From CAVURW01 sp963743595 (GTDB lineage Bacteria; Verrucomicrobiota; Verrucomicrobiia; Methylacidiphilales; UBA1321): a stretch of DNA of 35,171 nt. The stretch lies in the NCBI GenBank assembly GCA_963743595.1, contig CAVURW010000291.1:1-35171 (forward strand), in the 5' to 3' direction. Position numbers and translations under genes: made by a program. The notes under the pieces were generated by a model. That model saw nothing but the letters and a program-made list of their open reading frames with translations. It was not told the origin of the DNA and did no database searches. Below are positions 7,225-14,703 of this stretch, in pieces (positions within the stretch are counted from its first letter, which is position 1; each line of letters opens with the position of its first letter).

Positions 7225-10086
7225 ATGCGCTCCTTTTTCCGTGGCCCAGCCCTGCTCATGGCTGCCAGTTCGTTACTGATTATCGCTTCTCCCTCCCTCT
7301 TTTCCCAACAACCCGCAGCACCTGTCGAGCCCTCCGCGGCGTCGGCTCTCACCGCTTCTGAAGTGTTTTCCCTGGACCAAGGCTGGTGGTTCAATTTGGG
7401 TGACATTCCGTTCCCCGTCATCTCTGGACACGGCATGAGCTACTCCAGCGCCAAGGCCGGGAAAGCTTGGGGCGCTGCCGATCCCGACTTCGACGACACT
7501 TCCTGGCGGCAACTCGATCTCCCACACGATTGGGCGGTGGAAGGGCCGTTTGATCAAACCGCCAATCTTTCCCAAGGATACCGACCTCGTGGCATCGGTT
7601 GGTATCGACGCTACATCCGGCTCGATCCTGCCGATCACGGCAAATCTTTGGAACTGAAATTTGATGGTGTTTCGACAGACTGCACCGTCTGGCTTAACGG
7701 CACTTTGGTCCACCGGAACTGGTGCGGCTACACCGGCTTTTCGATCGATATGACGCCGTTTGCCACGTTTGGGGATCAAATCAACACCGTCGTGGTTCGC
7801 GTGGACGCCGTGGCGCAGGAGGGATGGTGGTACGAGGGAGCTGGAATTTATCGACACACGTGGCTCATCAAACGTAATCCGGTCCATCTCATTACCGACG
7901 GCGTATTCGCCCAACCCGTGAAAACGGCGGATGGCAAATGGCAAATTCCGCTGGAAGCCACCATTCACAATGACACCTCCGATTCCGCAAATGTGGAGGT
8001 CACGGCTGAAGTGCTCGATCCCTCCGGAAAGGTGGAGGCGCAAGGCACGGGAACCACCTCCGTGGAAGCACTGGACGAGAGCACCGCCAAGTTCACCATT
8101 CCGGTGGAAAACCCGCAATTGTGGTCCGTGGAATCGCCCAAGCTGTACTCAGTTCGCACCACGGTAAAAATCGGCGGAAATCAGGTGGATCAACTCGTCA
8201 CTCAGTGCGGGTTTCGAACCATTCGTTTTGACCCGAACCTGGGCTTTTTTCTCAATGATCAACCGGTGAAGTTGAAAGGGACCTGTAATCACCAAGACGC
8301 CGCTGGCGTAGGGGTAGCGGTGCCGGATTCCATCTGGAGTTTCCGGGTTCGTCGTTTAAAAGAACTGGGCAGCAATGCCTTCCGCTGCGCCCATAATCCC
8401 CCGGCTCCGGCGTTCCTGGCTGAATGCGACAAACAAGGGCTCCTGGTGATGGATGAGAACCGCAACTTCAATGTCTCGCCGGAATATCAGCGGCAATTGC
8501 AATGGATGGTCCGCCGGGACCGCAACCACCCCAGCGTTATTCTATGGAGCGTTTTTAATGAAGAACCGATGCAGGGCACGGAGGCGGGCTACGAGATGGT
8601 GCGCCGGATGCGGGCATTGGTCCGTCGGATGGACACCACCCGGCCGGTAACGGCCGCGATGAGCGGTGGACTTGGCTCGAAGATCAATGTTTCCCAGGCG
8701 GTGGATGTCGTTGGCTTTAACTACCAGCAAGGCGGCTACGATGGCTTTCACAAGAGCCATCCCAATGAACCCCTGACCAGCTCCGAAGACACCTCCTCGT
8801 TCCTGACCCGGGGTGTGTACGAAAGCAGCAAGACTTATGCGGATAGCTACGATGACCAACGTGCCGGGTGGGGGAACACGCACCGGGAATCTTGGAAAGC
8901 CATCGCCTCCCGGCCCTTTGTCGCCGGAGGGTTTGTCTGGACCGGGTTTGATTATCGCGGCGAGCCGCAAAAGTTTTCCTGGCCCTCCGTCAGCTCTGTT
9001 TTTGGCATCATGGACACGTGCGGGTTTCCCAAATCTGCCTACTACATGCATCAAGCGGCCTGGATCGATGATAAGCCGATCCTGCAATTAATCCCCCACT
9101 GGAACTGGAAGGGCAAGGAAGGCCAGCCCATCACCGTGATGGCGATGACCAACGGCGATGACGTCCAGCTCTTTCTCAATGGCAAGCCTTTGGAGGAAAA
9201 GAAGGTGGATCGACTGGATGGCCAGACGTGGATCGTGAACTATGAGCCCGGTAAGCTGGAGGCTATCGCCAAGAAAGATGGCAAAGAGTGGGCGAAATTT
9301 TCCGAAGAGACGACTGGCGATCCCGTCGCTCTCAAGCTCACCCCGGACCGCGCCCAGATGGCGGGTGACGGCGCTGACGCGGAACCGGTGACCGTTTCTG
9401 CCATCGACGCGACAGGGCGCGAGGTTCCAACCGCCAATCTGCCAGTTACGTTCGAGATCAGCGGGCCGGCCGCAATCATCGGTACGGGCAACGGCGATAA
9501 CTGTTCTCACGAGCCCGAGCAGGTCCCTGCGCGCAGCCTGTTCAACGGACTGGCCCAAATCACCCTACGCTCGCAGCGCGATGGCAACGGAACCGTCACG
9601 TTAACTGCCAAGTCCAATGGTCTACAGCCGGGCTCCGTCTCGATCACCGTGGTAAAAGTTCCACCGATTCCGTCCGTTCCGCCGACCGCCCGCATCTTCG
9701 CTCTGGCCAAGTGGCGCAGATCCCCCATTGCCAGCGAAAAGCCTGATCCCACCGTCAAGATCGGGGACACGGACATGAACAGTTGGAGTAACATCCAGCC
9801 GGGCGGCACGGACAAGTTTGAAGGGGGCACCTGGGCTGCCTATCGCATCAGCTTCAGCCCGCTAAGCGCCGTTCAGGATAAAGGTGGCACGCTCCTGTTC
9901 CGGCAAATTACCGGCGTGGCGGAGGTGTACGACGACGGGCAACTCGTGGGTCAGAAGACGACCCCGGAACCGGCCCCGCTCTCCGTGCCGTTGCCCGCGA
10001 AGAAGGGCAGTCGCACCCTCACGGTTCTGATTGATTCCAAAGGAGCCGATCGCGCGGGATTGTCAGGATCTGTTGTTGTACAGTAA
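7225..10086 (+). CDS. Secreted beta-galactosidase, glycoside hydrolase family 2
   Basis: A 953-residue exported GH2 enzyme that hydrolyses terminal beta-galactosides. Signal peptide at residues 1-29 (MAASSLLIIASPSLFSQQ). The sugar-binding jelly roll holds LPHDWAVEGPFDQ and RGIGWYRRYI (about 105-140); Ig-like domains follow. The TIM barrel has the general acid in WSVFNEEP (glutamate near residue 441) and the likely nucleophile in SSEDTSSF (near 520), with FVWTGFDYRGEP close to 575. A DUF4982-like domain and a bacterial Ig-like domain follow, then a C-terminal beta-sandwich. This is the usual layout in polysaccharide-degrading Bacteroidota and Verrucomicrobiota. It lies divergent to the alpha-galactosidase, suggesting use of galactose-bearing plant or algal glycans. 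A 6-bp hairpin (CAGTAA/TTACTG, 10081-10098) spans the stop but lacks a T-run. Confidence 0.93.
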   Translation: MRSFFRGPALLMAASSLLIIASPSLFSQQPAAPVEPSAASALTASEVFSLDQGWWFNLGDIPFPVISGHGMSYSSAKAGKAWGAADPDFDDTSWRQLDLPHDWAVEGPFDQTANLSQGYRPRGIGWYRRYIRLDPADHGKSLELKFDGVSTDCTVWLNGTLVHRNWCGYTGFSIDMTPFATFGDQINTVVVRVDAVAQEGWWYEGAGIYRHTWLIKRNPVHLITDGVFAQPVKTADGKWQIPLEATIHNDTSDSANVEVTAEVLDPSGKVEAQGTGTTSVEALDESTAKFTIPVENPQLWSVESPKLYSVRTTVKIGGNQVDQLVTQCGFRTIRFDPNLGFFLNDQPVKLKGTCNHQDAAGVGVAVPDSIWSFRVRRLKELGSNAFRCAHNPPAPAFLAECDKQGLLVMDENRNFNVSPEYQRQLQWMVRRDRNHPSVILWSVFNEEPMQGTEAGYEMVRRMRALVRRMDTTRPVTAAMSGGLGSKINVSQAVDVVGFNYQQGGYDGFHKSHPNEPLTSSEDTSSFLTRGVYESSKTYADSYDDQRAGWGNTHRESWKAIASRPFVAGGFVWTGFDYRGEPQKFSWPSVSSVFGIMDTCGFPKSAYYMHQAAWIDDKPILQLIPHWNWKGKEGQPITVMAMTNGDDVQLFLNGKPLEEKKVDRLDGQTWIVNYEPGKLEAIAKKDGKEWAKFSEETTGDPVALKLTPDRAQMAGDGADAEPVTVSAIDATGREVPTANLPVTFEISGPAAIIGTGNGDNCSHEPEQVPARSLFNGLAQITLRSQRDGNGTVTLTAKSNGLQPGSVSITVVKVPPIPSVPPTARIFALAKWRRSPIASEKPDPTVKIGDTDMNSWSNIQPGGTDKFEGGTWAAYRISFSPLSAVQDKGGTLLFRQITGVAEVYDDGQLVGQKTTPEPAPLSVPLPAKKGSRTLTVLIDSKGADRAGLSGSVVVQ

Positions 10087-10299
10087 TTCATTTTACTGAA
10101 CACCTTATCGATTCGTGTTGTCCTTCTTGCGCTTGGCCAGTTGAAAGTCTTCGTCTTTCGGGATCGCCAGATCTGCTTGCTGTCTTCCCAGAAAATGAAG
10201 TATGCTTTGGGGTTCTCGGAGGTAACAAGGAAGTCAGTTTCACGCTAAAAACACAGGTGGTTCTGATTTCAGTTGTAACTCCTTGATAATGAAGCACAT
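10087..10299 (-). other. Intergenic stretch with a possible decayed gene tail
   Basis: No intact gene. On the minus strand, two short frames that meet around 10160-10175 read DFLVTSENPKAYFIFWEDS and DLAIPKDEDFQLAKRKKDN before a TAA at 10107-10105. They look like the end of one protein joined out of frame, but I do not recognise it. Low confidence. Confidence 0.2.
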
Positions 10300-10339
10300 G
10301 GGGAATTAGCTCAGTTGGTAGAGCGTCTCGTTCGCAACG
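10300..10339 (+). tRNA. 5' half of tRNA-Ala (anticodon CGC), truncated
   Basis: The sequence follows a tRNA from its 5' end: acceptor strand GGGGAAT, TA, D stem GCTC / loop AGTTGGTA / GAGC, G26, anticodon stem TCTCG, loop TTCGCAA with anticodon CGC (Ala, codon GCG). The 3' side of the anticodon stem pairs for two bases only (CG) and then becomes CTAATTGG. No variable loop, T arm (GGTTCGA) or 3' acceptor strand follows, and I did not find that half elsewhere in the window. It cannot make a functional tRNA. The break falls next to transposon-end repeats, so it is read as an insertion junction. Confidence 0.8.
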
Positions 10340-10343
10340 CTAA

Positions 10344-10382
10344 TTGGTCAAGTTGACCCACTTTGCCCCAAATTGACAGAAG
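10344..10382 (+). repeat. Transposon-end repeats (putative left end, two sites)
   Basis: Two copies of a motif lie 20 bases apart: TTGGTCAAGTTGACCCAC (10344-10361) and TGCCCCAAATTGACAGAAG (10364-10382). They match, in inverted orientation, the sites at 16314-16817 (consensus TACGAYGTCAATTTGGGA). The first site begins four bases after the tRNA half ends. The repeats read like a transposase-binding end of the element whose genes lie at 14125-16158. From 10383 to 10598 I see no gene or further clear structure. Confidence 0.5.
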
Positions 10383-10598
10383 CGTCCTAAACCCCTAATT
10401 CCCAGTGAGATAGGATCGATTTTAAAGGACTTAAGCAGACAGCAAGAGACCCACTTATCCAGGTCGCAGTTAGAAAAAAAGTTAGAAGTTTCCCCTGGTA
10501 GCATTTCATTTGTGCAAACCCGCTCCACCCATGTTTTGTTTTACAAGGTCCCTCGACCTGCAGCCATAATTTAGATCGGGAGAGCAGACATTTGTGAT

Positions 10599-11003
10599 TC
10601 AAGCAGCCGTGTTGTACTTGGCCTCAAAATACTGGATTAACAGCTCCCCTATGGTCTTAATGATCCCAGCGGCGATTACAGGCTTAGCGTAGAATGCTGC
10701 TGGGCCAAGGAGGATTGCAGCCTCTAGAGCTATAATCGGTCCGGCTACTGCCGCAAGTCCCACCGCTGCTACCGAAGCTCCAACGTCTGCTTGAGTGATA
10801 TCGGCCTTGTATATGCTTCCGATATGCCAAGCCATATACAGTTCCTGGGAAATCAGAACTGCGGAAGCAGCACCGGGAACCAGAGAGGTTCCCAGTACCA
10901 CGGCCACAGCAGCAGCCGAGTTTCCGTTAACCCAATCGCGGGCGAGCTCCGCTTTCGTCTTTTCTTTAACCACTCGGAAATAATGTCCCGGATATTGGGA
11001 CAA
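10599..11003 (-). CDS. DUF697-like small membrane protein
   Basis: A hydrophobic protein of 124-134 residues. The longest frame uses TTG at 11003; a GTG at 10973 is preferred because it leaves the palindromic operators outside the gene. The protein has two long alanine/glycine-rich hydrophobic stretches (AAAVAVVLGTSLVPGAASAV and ASVAAVGLAAVAGPIIALEA) and ends with GIIKTIGELLIQYFEAKY. The order of segments and the LVPG turn resemble DUF697, a two-helix membrane module often found behind GTPases or alone in stress and toxin settings. It is divergent from the small regulator gene with which it shares the operators. Its function is not known. Confidence 0.55.
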   Translation of the reverse strand: MSQYPGHYFRVVKEKTKAELARDWVNGNSAAAVAVVLGTSLVPGAASAVLISQELYMAWHIGSIYKADITQADVGASVAAVGLAAVAGPIIALEAAILLGPAAFYAKPVIAAGIIKTIGELLIQYFEAKYNTAA

Positions 11004-11023
11004 GTAAATCCCATTTTATGGGA
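10984..11023. promoter_or_regulatory. Two palindromic operators between divergent genes
   Basis: TGTCCC-N7-GGGACA at 10984-11002 and TCCCA-TTTTA-TGGGA at 11009-11023 are perfect inverted repeats sharing the GGGA half-site. They lie between the GTG of the minus-strand membrane protein and the ATG (11025) of the plus-strand regulator. This is the expected place for autoregulation by the helix-turn-helix protein, which is inference. Confidence 0.55.
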
Positions 11024-11024
11024 C

Positions 11025-11243
11025 ATGAGTTCGTCCCCTTACGACCGAAAGGTTGCTGAATTTCTGCGTGAGCGCAGAGGGGAACGTACCTACCGTGAAT
11101 TTGCTCCAATTCTGGGAATAACACGTTCTACGCTTCATCGACTGGAGAACGTCGAGCAATCAATTACCTTGGAAAAGCTTCATAAATTGGCGAAGCGAAT
11201 GAGAACAAGCGTGCCGGAAATTCTGGGGTTTAAAGCTAAATAG
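11025..11243 (+). CDS. Small XRE-family helix-turn-helix regulator
   Basis: A 72-residue protein starting MSSSPYDRKVAEFLRERRGE. Residues about 20-65 form a Cro/CI helix-turn-helix: REFAPILGITRSTLHRLENV followed by SITLEKLHKLAKRMRTSVPE. The frame is open to 10791, and an ATG at 10983 exists, but starts there would put the operators inside the coding sequence. It is a repressor-sized DNA-binding protein with no extra domain. Its likely targets are the GGGAC palindromes on both sides (10984-11023 and 11292-11312). The divergent membrane protein is the likely co-regulated partner. Confidence 0.75.
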   Translation: MSSSPYDRKVAEFLRERRGERTYREFAPILGITRSTLHRLENVEQSITLEKLHKLAKRMRTSVPEILGFKAK

Positions 11244-11291
11244 GCCTCCGGCCTTCGCGGTAAATGCGGGATTGGGGAGGTCTCGATTCGC

Positions 11292-11312
11292 TTGTCCCAC
11301 AAAACAGGACAA
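11292..11312. promoter_or_regulatory. Third operator-like palindrome downstream of the regulator
   Basis: TTGTCC-N9-GGACAA is a perfect 6-bp inverted repeat with the same GTCC/GGAC half-site as the two operators upstream of the regulator, but a longer spacer. It lies 49 bases after the regulator stop and 180 bases before the VWA gene. Control of that gene is possible. A second hairpin-capable repeat, GAAACCC/GGGTTTC, lies at 11360-11382. Confidence 0.35.
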
Positions 11313-11491
11313 ATCCTGCTCTTGGAATACCATTCTCCTTGATAAAATAAGCCTAACCTGAAACCCTTCACGCATGGGTTTCGACATTTTCGGTACAATC
11401 AAAAAAGTTGCCGGAGAAACTGTTTTTTTCGATTCAGTTAGAAAAATGATCTAAGGGACGAAGTTCTGGTGGCCACTGGCTCCCCCTGAAT

Positions 11492-12781
11492 ATGGACATT
11501 AAAGCAACACTCGATTATCCGGCGGTCCTACCTGGTTTACCGAAGACTCTTCACGCCGTCTTCCAATTCAAGGCTGATAGAGTCCTAGACTTAAAACGCG
11601 AGCCTGTTGCTTTTGCAGTGGTGATTGATCGAAGCACTTCTATGCGCGGAGACCGGATTTCGCAAGCAAAGTCTGCCTGTGAGATGATTTTGGAGAAACT
11701 TGGTCCAGATGATCTCTTCTCCGTCATCGCGTTTTGTGAATCGGCGGAAGTGGTCTTTCCACTTCAGAAAATAGCGGACGTGAACGACGTTATTCTGAGG
11801 ATTCAGAAGATTTTCGTCTCACGGGGAACGAACCTTGTTGAGGGTTGGAATTTAGGACGATACGAGCTGCACAAGGCACCAGAGACGCTGCGTAGGCGGT
11901 TACTCATTTTAACCGACGGCGAGGTCTCTGTTGGGGTCTCTGACCCCGCATCGATTAAAGCGCTTGTTTCTGGTGGCCACACTACAGATCGGATTCGCAC
12001 CAGTAGCCTGGGTTTTGGCCTTCACTACAACGAAGCACTTTTAAGCGAGCTCGCCAGTGCCTCCGGTGGCAATTTCTACGATGCCGATACTCCCGACAAG
12101 TTAACGCCCATTTTTCGCGAAGAGTTCCGGGATTTGACGACAATCGTGGCTCAAAACCTCGCCTTAAATCTCACTCCGGGCAAATGCAGCGGAGCTGTTG
12201 ATTCACTGGGAGAATATCCTGCTGTTTTGGAGGAGGATCAAATAGTGTACGCGCTGGGCGATCTTTGCAGTGACGAGGAAAAAGCGCTTGTTTTCAGGAT
12301 TGAAGTCGATGCTATCGAAATGGAGTCCACGGCCCTGGAGTATGAGGCGGTATGGCAACAAATAACTGATGGCGTTAGAGAGCGGTTCTCGAAATCAGGC
12401 AAGGTGACTCTGAAGGTTTGCGTTACGCCTTGTGATGTCACCCTTAACGCTGATACCCTTCAGTGGATTTCGGTCCAGCTTGCAGGTCGGGCTCTTAACC
12501 TCGCGATTGGCCTGGCCCAACGAAAACAGTTTGACGAAGCAAGGGACACGCTGAAGCAAGCGATTGAAACGTTAACTGCTTACTCGCACGAGTCAACGAA
12601 GGATGCCTTGGCTGTGCTCAATGAATTCCTCGTCCACGGCGAGAAGGAGGAAGGATTCACCGCCGAAAACTTTAAGCAGGCACGCTACACGGCAGCTCTT
12701 TTTAGCCGACCCAGTACCGGGAAGGCGTTCACCACTAAAATCGTCAACATGCCATCGTTTACCCGGAAACTTGAGTTTTAG
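11492..12781 (+). CDS. VWA-domain protein
   Basis: A 429-residue soluble protein with a von Willebrand factor A domain at about residues 38-215. The metal-ion-dependent adhesion site is complete: DRSTSM (DxSxS), the threonine in SRGTNL and the aspartate in LTDGE. A beta-rich middle follows (about 225-320), then a helical C-terminal part (about 330-400) with a QRKQFDEARDTLKQAIETL repeat-like helix pair. It resembles the Ca-activated chloride channel-like VWA family, whose members bind partner proteins through a divalent metal. No signal peptide or membrane helix is present, so a cytoplasmic role is likely. It is followed by a GYF-domain fragment and a HEPN-like gene, all between transposon ends, hence probable cargo. 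The partner is unknown. Confidence 0.8.
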   Translation: MDIKATLDYPAVLPGLPKTLHAVFQFKADRVLDLKREPVAFAVVIDRSTSMRGDRISQAKSACEMILEKLGPDDLFSVIAFCESAEVVFPLQKIADVNDVILRIQKIFVSRGTNLVEGWNLGRYELHKAPETLRRRLLILTDGEVSVGVSDPASIKALVSGGHTTDRIRTSSLGFGLHYNEALLSELASASGGNFYDADTPDKLTPIFREEFRDLTTIVAQNLALNLTPGKCSGAVDSLGEYPAVLEEDQIVYALGDLCSDEEKALVFRIEVDAIEMESTALEYEAVWQQITDGVRERFSKSGKVTLKVCVTPCDVTLNADTLQWISVQLAGRALNLAIGLAQRKQFDEARDTLKQAIETLTAYSHESTKDALAVLNEFLVHGEKEEGFTAENFKQARYTAALFSRPSTGKAFTTKIVNMPSFTRKLEF

Positions 12782-12805
12782 TACTGGTTTAATCCGATAA
12801 CGAAC

Positions 12806-12978
12806 ATGAGTGACTGGTACTACGCATACGATGATCAACAAAAGGGTCCTGTTAAGGAAGTCGAGCTGAGGGAATATTTAGCTTCGGGCAGGGTACCTTC
12901 AAGAGCCTTGGTTGGAAGCTCGGCGATGTGCCGTTGACTCCCAGCGAAAACGCCAAGACTCTTTTCCTGCGCTCTTAG
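12806..12978 (+). pseudogene. GYF_2-domain small protein with a one-base frameshift
   Basis: The ATG at 12806 gives MSDWYYAYDDQQKGPVKEVE then LREYLASGRVPSRALV, the standard opening of a GYF_2 domain, which binds proline-rich peptides. After about 12915 the expected tryptophan and rest appear one base out of frame: WKLGDVPLTPSENAKTLFLR, ending TAG at 12976-12978. In the original frame a stop comes at once. One missing base (GGTTGG where GTxTGG is expected) explains this. The intact product would be about 57 residues. It lies 24 bases after the VWA gene and was probably co-transcribed with it. Confidence 0.6.
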
Positions 12979-12981
12979 CTG

Positions 12982-13677
12982 CTATCGTTTGGATTCCCAC
13001 ATTTTGGCAGTTACCGTGGCAACGTCTGAAAAAGGGCTTTGAAGTTCTGATCTTAGGGATGTGCTGGTACTTAACATTTCAACCACTTTTCGCGCAGTAT
13101 TGGTAAAGTAATCAGCTACCCCATCTTGGAATATGGCATCAATTTTCTCATCCATTGGAACTTCGCCCAGATAGTGAATGACTTGTTTAGTCTCTAAGTA
13201 CGCTACAACATCATATCCTGAGCTTAAGTCGAAATCCTTTCCAGACACCTGAGAAGTAACTTTAATTCGTCTGCCATGAGCCATAGCTCCTCTTAACTTC
13301 AATAATTGTTCGAAATCAGTGTGAGTCGATCCCAGGTAATTGCTCAAGCCTCTATCCTCCATTAATTCAAAGAGCTCATCATACTTTTTTATATTTGTTG
13401 CCTGTCTTATCCGCTTATCAATATCTACATTGGAAAGCGTCTTCCGAAGTGCTTGTCTTTTGGGATCTGGGCTATCCTTTTCGCTTAATGTAAAGAAAGC
13501 CTCTCTAATTCCCCACTCTAAAACTCCTTCTACGAAAAATGAGGATAACAAGATTATAGTGTAATTTAGACCTCGATGGATGTGGTTCTTTAATATATCT
13601 GTCCGTTGTCCTTTTAAAAAAACTATTGTGCAAGGTATGTATTGCCATACCGGAAGTTCTTGTTCGCTTGGACGCAT
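12982..13677 (-). CDS. HEPN-like domain protein
   Basis: A 231-residue protein read from the ATG at 13677 (MRPSEQELPVWQ); the frame is open further upstream, but that part is arginine/glycine-rich and crosses a large hairpin. The helical pattern LNYTIILLSSFFVEGVLEWG and later LLKLRGAMAHGRR contains R-x4-H (RGAMAH near residue 142), the signature of HEPN nucleases and related swa2/RiboL-PSP proteins. HEPN domains act as ribonucleases in toxin-antitoxin, abortive infection and CRISPR systems, but some are inactive structural forms. No nucleotidyltransferase (MNT) antitoxin is adjacent. Its end abuts the GYF fragment convergently. Located between transposon ends, it fits a defence cargo gene. 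Codon use is more AT-rich than the flanking glycosidases. Confidence 0.45.
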   Translation of the reverse strand: MRPSEQELPVWQYIPCTIVFLKGQRTDILKNHIHRGLNYTIILLSSFFVEGVLEWGIREAFFTLSEKDSPDPKRQALRKTLSNVDIDKRIRQATNIKKYDELFELMEDRGLSNYLGSTHTDFEQLLKLRGAMAHGRRIKVTSQVSGKDFDLSSGYDVVAYLETKQVIHYLGEVPMDEKIDAIFQDGVADYFTNTARKVVEMLSTSTSLRSELQSPFSDVATVTAKMWESKR

Positions 13678-13768
13678 GTAAAAACCTGACACAACGGGAG
13701 CCAAAAAGCCACTGCTTTCATGACAAGGCGCGGGACCGACGCCAGCGACCAACTGGAGCCCTCTACAA

Positions 13769-13823
13769 CCGCTTTTTGTTTCCCGCGCCCCGCCCCTCCT
13801 TCTGGCTCGGGAACAAAAAGCGG
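13769..13823. repeat. Large imperfect inverted repeat (hairpin)
   Basis: CCGCTTTTTGTTTCCCG (13769-13785) and CGGGAACAAAAAGCGG (13808-13823) are complementary except for one extra T, around a C-rich 22-base loop. A smaller palindrome, CCGCT-TTA-GCGG, follows near 13873. Either arm could end a transcript, or the whole could be a repetitive extragenic palindrome. The surrounding 13678-14124 contains no gene I can support. Confidence 0.55.
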
Positions 13824-13983
13824 CTAATATCATTCGGCGCAGTTTGCAGCCGGTGTGACAGGGGGCCTCCACCGCTTTAGCGGCCCTGGCGCAACGGGTG
13901 CCACATTTACAAGATTAATAAGTCCAATTCTTAAAGAGGACTCTTTCTATTCCCTGCTTATATTTCCAATACCTCATAAGGTG

Positions 13984-14040
13984 TTAATTTCCGAGCTGTG
14001 GTCGTAAAATGGAGCGGTTTTGTACCAAACTGACGTCACA
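13984..14040 (+). repeat. Transposon-end repeats next to the transposition genes (second left end)
   Basis: TTAATTTCCGAGCTGTGGTCGTA (split as 13984-14006) and GTACCAAACTGACGTCACA (14022-14040) match the reverse complement of the right-end sites (TCCCAAATTG..GTCGTA). They stand in the same orientation as the pair at 10344-10382 and inverted to the 16314-16817 sites. They are more degenerate than the right-end copies. They would make a compact element of about 2.8 kb. Confidence 0.4.
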
Positions 14041-14124
14041 GAGTGAGTAGGTAAGGACAGCGTTAATTTGGGAATTGGTGGAAGCAAGTTGCATCGGGAT
14101 CTGGCGGGTTTCTAAACACGTCGA

Positions 14125-14685
14125 ATGAGGAACGCTACGACGGTTTATGTGGAGGATGGCGCGGCAATGAAGTTCTATCAGCAAGGGCTCAAAGGGCGGG
14201 CTTGTCCTTGGTGTTATCGGATCGGTTTTTTAATTTTTAACGGGGTGCTGACGGGTTATTGCGGCGGAGGTCCATCTGATCGACATGTCCGGGGCCAACG
14301 GATTTTCTGTTCCAATCGATGGCGAAAGCAAGGTTGTGGAAGGACATTTTCGGTGTTGTTTTCGTTTTTGATGAAGCGTTGTCTAATTCCCCCTACAGTG
14401 GTGTCGGCCTTTATTTCAATGGTTTGTCCAGGGATGAGCCGTCGCTGCGCATGGCAATCGCTACCCCATCGGTTTTCCCTGGAGAGCGGTTATCGCATGT
14501 GGAACCGTTGGTTGGCTGCGCAATGGCATCTGCGCAGTTGGCTGTTTCAGAAAGGACCTCCTCCCGAGAGGGGCGATTGCGGTCCGGCACAAACGTGGGC
14601 TCATTTGCGGGATGTTTTCTCGGATGACCGGTGCCCGATCTCCTCTTTTCAGGTTCATTTTCAACAACCCTTTTTTCCAATTTAA
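14125..14685 (+). CDS. Transposon-associated zinc-ribbon protein
   Basis: Best read from the internal ATG at 14167 (MKFYQQGLKGRACPWC), giving 172 residues; the ATG at 14125 adds 14 residues. Paired cysteines CPWC near the start and the block RGQRIFCSNRWRKQGCGRTF form a zinc-ribbon-like module of the kind that precedes DDE transposases in Verrucomicrobiota elements. The remainder has several tryptophans and a helical pattern (LESGYRMWNRWLAAQWHLR). Its role in transposition is presumably DNA or end recognition, which is inference. It ends 18 bases before the transposase remnant and is the first gene of the transposition operon. Its C-terminus (FQVHFQQPFFPI) may be altered by the adjacent deletion. 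Confidence 0.6.
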   Translation: MRNATTVYVEDGAAMKFYQQGLKGRACPWCYRIGFLIFNGVLTGYCGGGPSDRHVRGQRIFCSNRWRKQGCGRTFSVLFSFLMKRCLIPPTVVSAFISMVCPGMSRRCAWQSLPHRFSLESGYRMWNRWLAAQWHLRSWLFQKGPPPERGDCGPAQTWAHLRDVFSDDRCPISSFQVHFQQPFFPI

Positions 14686-14703
14686 ATCGGTTCGATAAAT
14701 CGG

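Noticed and set aside
10088..10297. Minus-strand 69-codon open frame after the beta-galactosidase
   Set aside because: Composition is low in recognisable structure, there is no ribosome site, and the alternative frames in the same stretch look more protein-like but broken.
10300..10376. A complete functional tRNA-Ala
   Set aside because: Only the 5' half fits; no T arm, variable loop or acceptor 3' strand follows.
12982..13872. Longer version of the HEPN-like gene starting at 13872
   Set aside because: The extra 65 residues cross the large hairpin and a GC-rich palindromic region and show no protein-like pattern.
13660..13910. Integron attC-like site (AACGGG repeats near both sides of the large hairpin)
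   Set aside because: No RYYYAAC/GTTRRRY pair with proper spacing and no integrase; the hairpin arms do not fit attC geometry.
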